Assembly (NCBI RefSeq): GCF_046297595.1 | Contig: NZ_JBKBHT010000004.1 | Coordinates: forward strand, 334,608 to 398,607 | Length of the DNA stretch: 64,000 nucleotides | Reading direction: 5' to 3' | DNA from: Ferrovibrio sp046297595 | GTDB taxonomy: Bacteria > Pseudomonadota > Alphaproteobacteria > Ferrovibrionales > Ferrovibrionaceae | In this document: piece by piece, positions 62,306 to 64,000 of the stretch | Numbering within the stretch: the stretch's first letter is position 1 | Layout: each line of letters starts with the position of its first letter | Made by a program: the position numbers and the translations under genes | Notes under the pieces: generated by a model | What the model was told of the DNA's origin: nothing | The model's input: only the letters and a program-made list of their open reading frames with translations | The model's database searches: none

Positions 62306-63109
62306 ATGCTGAACGATTTTCTCTATGGCTATCCCAGCTACGTGATCGGGCCGGTCGTGGTCGGATTTTTTGTGTTCGCCGGCCTGCTCGGGCAGCTTGC
62401 CGTCTTCCGCCTGCTGCCAGCCCAGCTGCGCACGGAAAACAAGGATGCGACGGTCTACATGGCCTCGATCGTCGGCGTCATCTATGCCGTGCTGCTGGCC
62501 TTCATCGCCGTTGCGGCCTGGGAAAGCTTCAACAAGGCCGGTGAGGTCGCGCGCAAGGAGGCCGCCGAACTGGGCGACCTCTACCGCGACAGCCGCATGC
62601 TCGATCCCGATGTCAGCGAGGCTATGGACCGGTTGATGGAGCAGTATGTGCGCACCGTCATCGAGGAGGAGTGGCCGGCGATGGCCGCCGGCGGCATGAT
62701 CGGCAACAAGGGCTGGATCCTGCTGGAGCAGGTGGCCGGTATGATGATGGCCGACACGCCCTCCGACGCGAAATCGCTGGCCGTCATGCAGGAAATGCTG
62801 ACCCGGCTGAACGACCTCTACGATGCCCGCCGCGACCGCCTGCTGGCCGCGGAAGAGGAACTGGAGCCCAGCGTCTGGGTCGTGGTGCTGTTCGGCGGCC
62901 TGATCTCGATCCTGTTTTGCTGGATCTTCGGCACGCCGCACAGAGGCTTCCATATTTTTGTCAGCGGCCTGGTGGCCGCCACCTTCGGCCTGGTGATGTT
63001 CCTGATCGTGTCATTCGACCTGCCGTTCCGCGGCGCAGTGCAGATCAAGCCGGACGAATTCGTCATGGTGCTGCACGATATCGAGCGGATGAAGGTCAGC
63101 CCGCGCTAG
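62306..63109 (+). CDS. DUF4239 membrane protein
   Basis: 267 residues from ATG 62306. Helices at the start (VIGPVVVGFFVFAGLLGQLAV; YMASIVGVIYAVLLAFIAVAA) and end (VWVVVLFGGLISILFCWIF; FIFVSGLVAATFGLVMFLIV approximates HIFVSGLVAATFGLVMF), with a soluble, helical central domain of about 110 residues. It matches DUF4239, whose function is unknown. It overlaps the convergent thioesterase gene by 14 bp. Confidence 0.8.
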   Translation: MLNDFLYGYPSYVIGPVVVGFFVFAGLLGQLAVFRLLPAQLRTENKDATVYMASIVGVIYAVLLAFIAVAAWESFNKAGEVARKEAAELGDLYRDSRMLDPDVSEAMDRLMEQYVRTVIEEEWPAMAAGGMIGNKGWILLEQVAGMMMADTPSDAKSLAVMQEMLTRLNDLYDARRDRLLAAEEELEPSVWVVVLFGGLISILFCWIFGTPHRGFHIFVSGLVAATFGLVMFLIVSFDLPFRGAVQIKPDEFVMVLHDIERMKVSPR

Positions 63110-63569
63110 GGATGCGTTCGGCGGGCACCAGCCGCGCGCTGGCGGTGGCGCGGCAGAGCAGGCGGCCCTCGGCGTCGCTCAAGCGGCCTTCGAGGAAGGC
63201 GATGGTGCGGCCATGCTGCACCACGCTGGCCTCGCCGATCAGCAGGCCGGGATTGGCGGGATTGAGGAAACTGACCGTCAGGTCGATGGTGGTGCTGAAC
63301 GACGCCCCGTCGGTCTTGAGCCACAGGGCCGGGCCCATCGTATCGTCCAGCATCGCGGCCAGGATGCCGCCCTGGATGAAGCCGGCCGGGTTGCGGAATT
63401 CCGGCCGTCCCTGAAACCCGATCCGCACCCAGCCACGTTCGGCGTCGTGATCCAGCATGTGCCAGCCGAGCAGGGCAGCGGAAGGCGGCATGGGGATGCG
63501 GTCGAGCGCGGTGGGTGCGGAGGCCTGGGGGGAGGCAGTGGCGGGGGAAGCTGCAAGCGTCGTGGTCAT
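63096..63569 (-). CDS. PaaI family thioesterase
   Basis: 157 residues from ATG 63569; the frame is open further upstream but includes the FNR box region. Hot-dog fold: HMLDHDAERGWVRIGF, the family motif RNPAGFIQGGILAAMLDD with the Asn/Gly/Asp catalytic region, and LTVSFLNPANPG. It hydrolyses acyl- or aryl-CoA thioesters. It overlaps the DUF4239 gene end in a convergent way and is divergent from fpr, so an FNR box in between could affect both. Confidence 0.87.
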   Translation of the reverse strand: MTTTLAASPATASPQASAPTALDRIPMPPSAALLGWHMLDHDAERGWVRIGFQGRPEFRNPAGFIQGGILAAMLDDTMGPALWLKTDGASFSTTIDLTVSFLNPANPGLLIGEASVVQHGRTIAFLEGRLSDAEGRLLCRATASARLVPAERIPSAG

Positions 63570-63672
63570 GGCGGGTCCGGTCTGTTGAGGAGCGGACACT
63601 AGGCCATCGCTGCTGACAGCATCATGGCAGCAGCAGGCATCAGCCGGGTATGATAAAAACAGGGGCGTTATG

Positions 63673-63686
63673 TTGATTGATATCAA
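63673..63686. promoter_or_regulatory. FNR/FixK box upstream of fpr
   Basis: TTGATTGATATCAA is a perfect match to TTGAT-N4-ATCAA. A TAATAT hexamer follows at 63711-63716, about 34 bp from the centre of the box, near the class II activation distance. It is 145 bp upstream of the fpr start. Confidence 0.75.
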
Positions 63687-63736
63687 TGCTTGATTCTGAG
63701 TGGGGAATGTTAATATCAGACTGTTCAAGGCGTCGG

Positions 63737-63763
63737 AATCATATTATATGTACACATATGATT
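63737..63763. promoter_or_regulatory. Inverted repeat in the fpr leader
   Basis: AATCATAT (63737-63744) and ATATGATT (63756-63763) form a perfect 8-bp inverted repeat with an 11-nt spacer, downstream of the FNR-type promoter. It could be a regulator site or an RNA hairpin in the leader. Confidence 0.4.
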
Positions 63764-63830
63764 TAGGCCGTGAGTTCCGGTCAGCCTTGCTGTATTCCCG
63801 CGCTGCCCCAGCAAAATGCCGAGCCAAACC

Positions 63831-64000
63831 ATGACGTCACCTGCCACTGCCGCCGTCGCCGCCAACCCTGTCGCCGAAACGGCGCCCTCGCATCCGCTGC
63901 TGAAGCCCGGCGGCAACCTGCGCGAGGAGACGGTGACCTATGTGCATCACTGGACCGACACGCTGTTCACCTTCCGCACGACGCGCGACCCGAGCTTCCG
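63831..64000 (+). CDS. fpr: Ferredoxin-NADP reductase, N-terminal part (partial)
   Basis: From ATG 63831 the frame is open to the window end, 56 residues. After an Ala/Pro-rich start comes LREETVTYVHHWTDTLFTFR and TTRDPSFR, the opening of the bacterial ferredoxin-NADP+ reductase FAD domain. The enzyme exchanges electrons between NADPH and ferredoxin or flavodoxin. A perfect FNR box lies upstream. The rest is outside the window. Confidence 0.85.
   Translation, partial: MTSPATAAVAANPVAETAPSHPLLKPGGNLREETVTYVHHWTDTLFTFRTTRDPSF

Overview
The window is GC-rich chromosomal DNA from an alphaproteobacterium, most likely of the Rhodospirillales type. The grounds are the block rne / amiC / mrcA / M48 peptidase / prfB, an RNase E with a large acidic insertion in its S1 domain, a homospermidine synthase, a bactofilin with an LmdC-type M23 peptidase, and a split RF2 gene with a programmed frameshift. 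I cannot name the species. Gene density is high, with short gaps, many overlapping ends and about 55 protein genes. I recognise one tRNA (Val, anticodon CAC), no rRNA and no CRISPR array.

Region by region. 1-6.7 kb is a catabolic block: the end of an aldehyde dehydrogenase, an SDR, a 2,4'-dihydroxyacetophenone dioxygenase-like cupin, a PHA synthase on the other strand, then an acyl-CoA ligase and the two subunits of a CoA-transferase-family protein. 6.7-9 kb holds homospermidine synthase and an RMD1/DUF155 membrane protein. 9.2-12 kb is a TetR regulator and quiC (3-dehydroshikimate dehydratase fused to an HPPD-like half), which share an 18-bp operator. 12-15.4 kb is a TonB-dependent receptor divergent from an AraC regulator, with a Fur-like box between them. 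15.4-22 kb has a receiver protein lacking the usual Asp, an aldo/keto reductase, tRNA-Val, PBP1A, a thioredoxin-like lipoprotein and the amidase AmiC. 22-32 kb has rne with a long leader, an acetyltransferase, an aminotransferase, a gamma-glutamyltransferase-like lipoprotein, an M48 peptidase, a DsbA-like protein and prfB. 32-38 kb has a LysR regulator with FrnE-like and QorB-like genes, a lipase-like hydrolase, and the bactofilin/M23 pair. 38-52.9 kb has bcp-glnE, an AsmA-like giant protein, a GIY-YIG remnant, penicillin acylase, tyrS, anmK and a MarR-controlled KAS-II. 53-56.6 kb is accessory: a flavocytochrome-type reductase, an orphan antitoxin-like ORF, a low-GC HEPN-like gene and a frameshifted gene. 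56.6-64 kb has an alpha/beta hydrolase, cysteine desulfurase, group III truncated globin, [2Fe-2S] ferredoxin, an arabonate-dehydratase-type IlvD/Edd enzyme with RraA-like protein, a DUF4239 protein, a PaaI thioesterase and the start of ferredoxin-NADP reductase behind an FNR box.

Several short palindromic extragenic repeats (cores such as CCGGGCTTGACCCGG, flanked by CGTCA and ATCCACG or TCCCATT) occur singly, in inverted pairs or in clusters in at least eight gaps. One inverted pair brackets the GIY-YIG nuclease gene like the ends of a small mobile unit. That arrangement is the most unusual structure I see. Other observations that do not follow from gene calls are the paired operators (TetR/quiC, MarR/fabF), two perfect head-to-head DnaA boxes behind the bcp terminator, histone-like Lys/Ala tails on two adjacent unrelated enzymes, and an FNR-dependent promoter in front of fpr.
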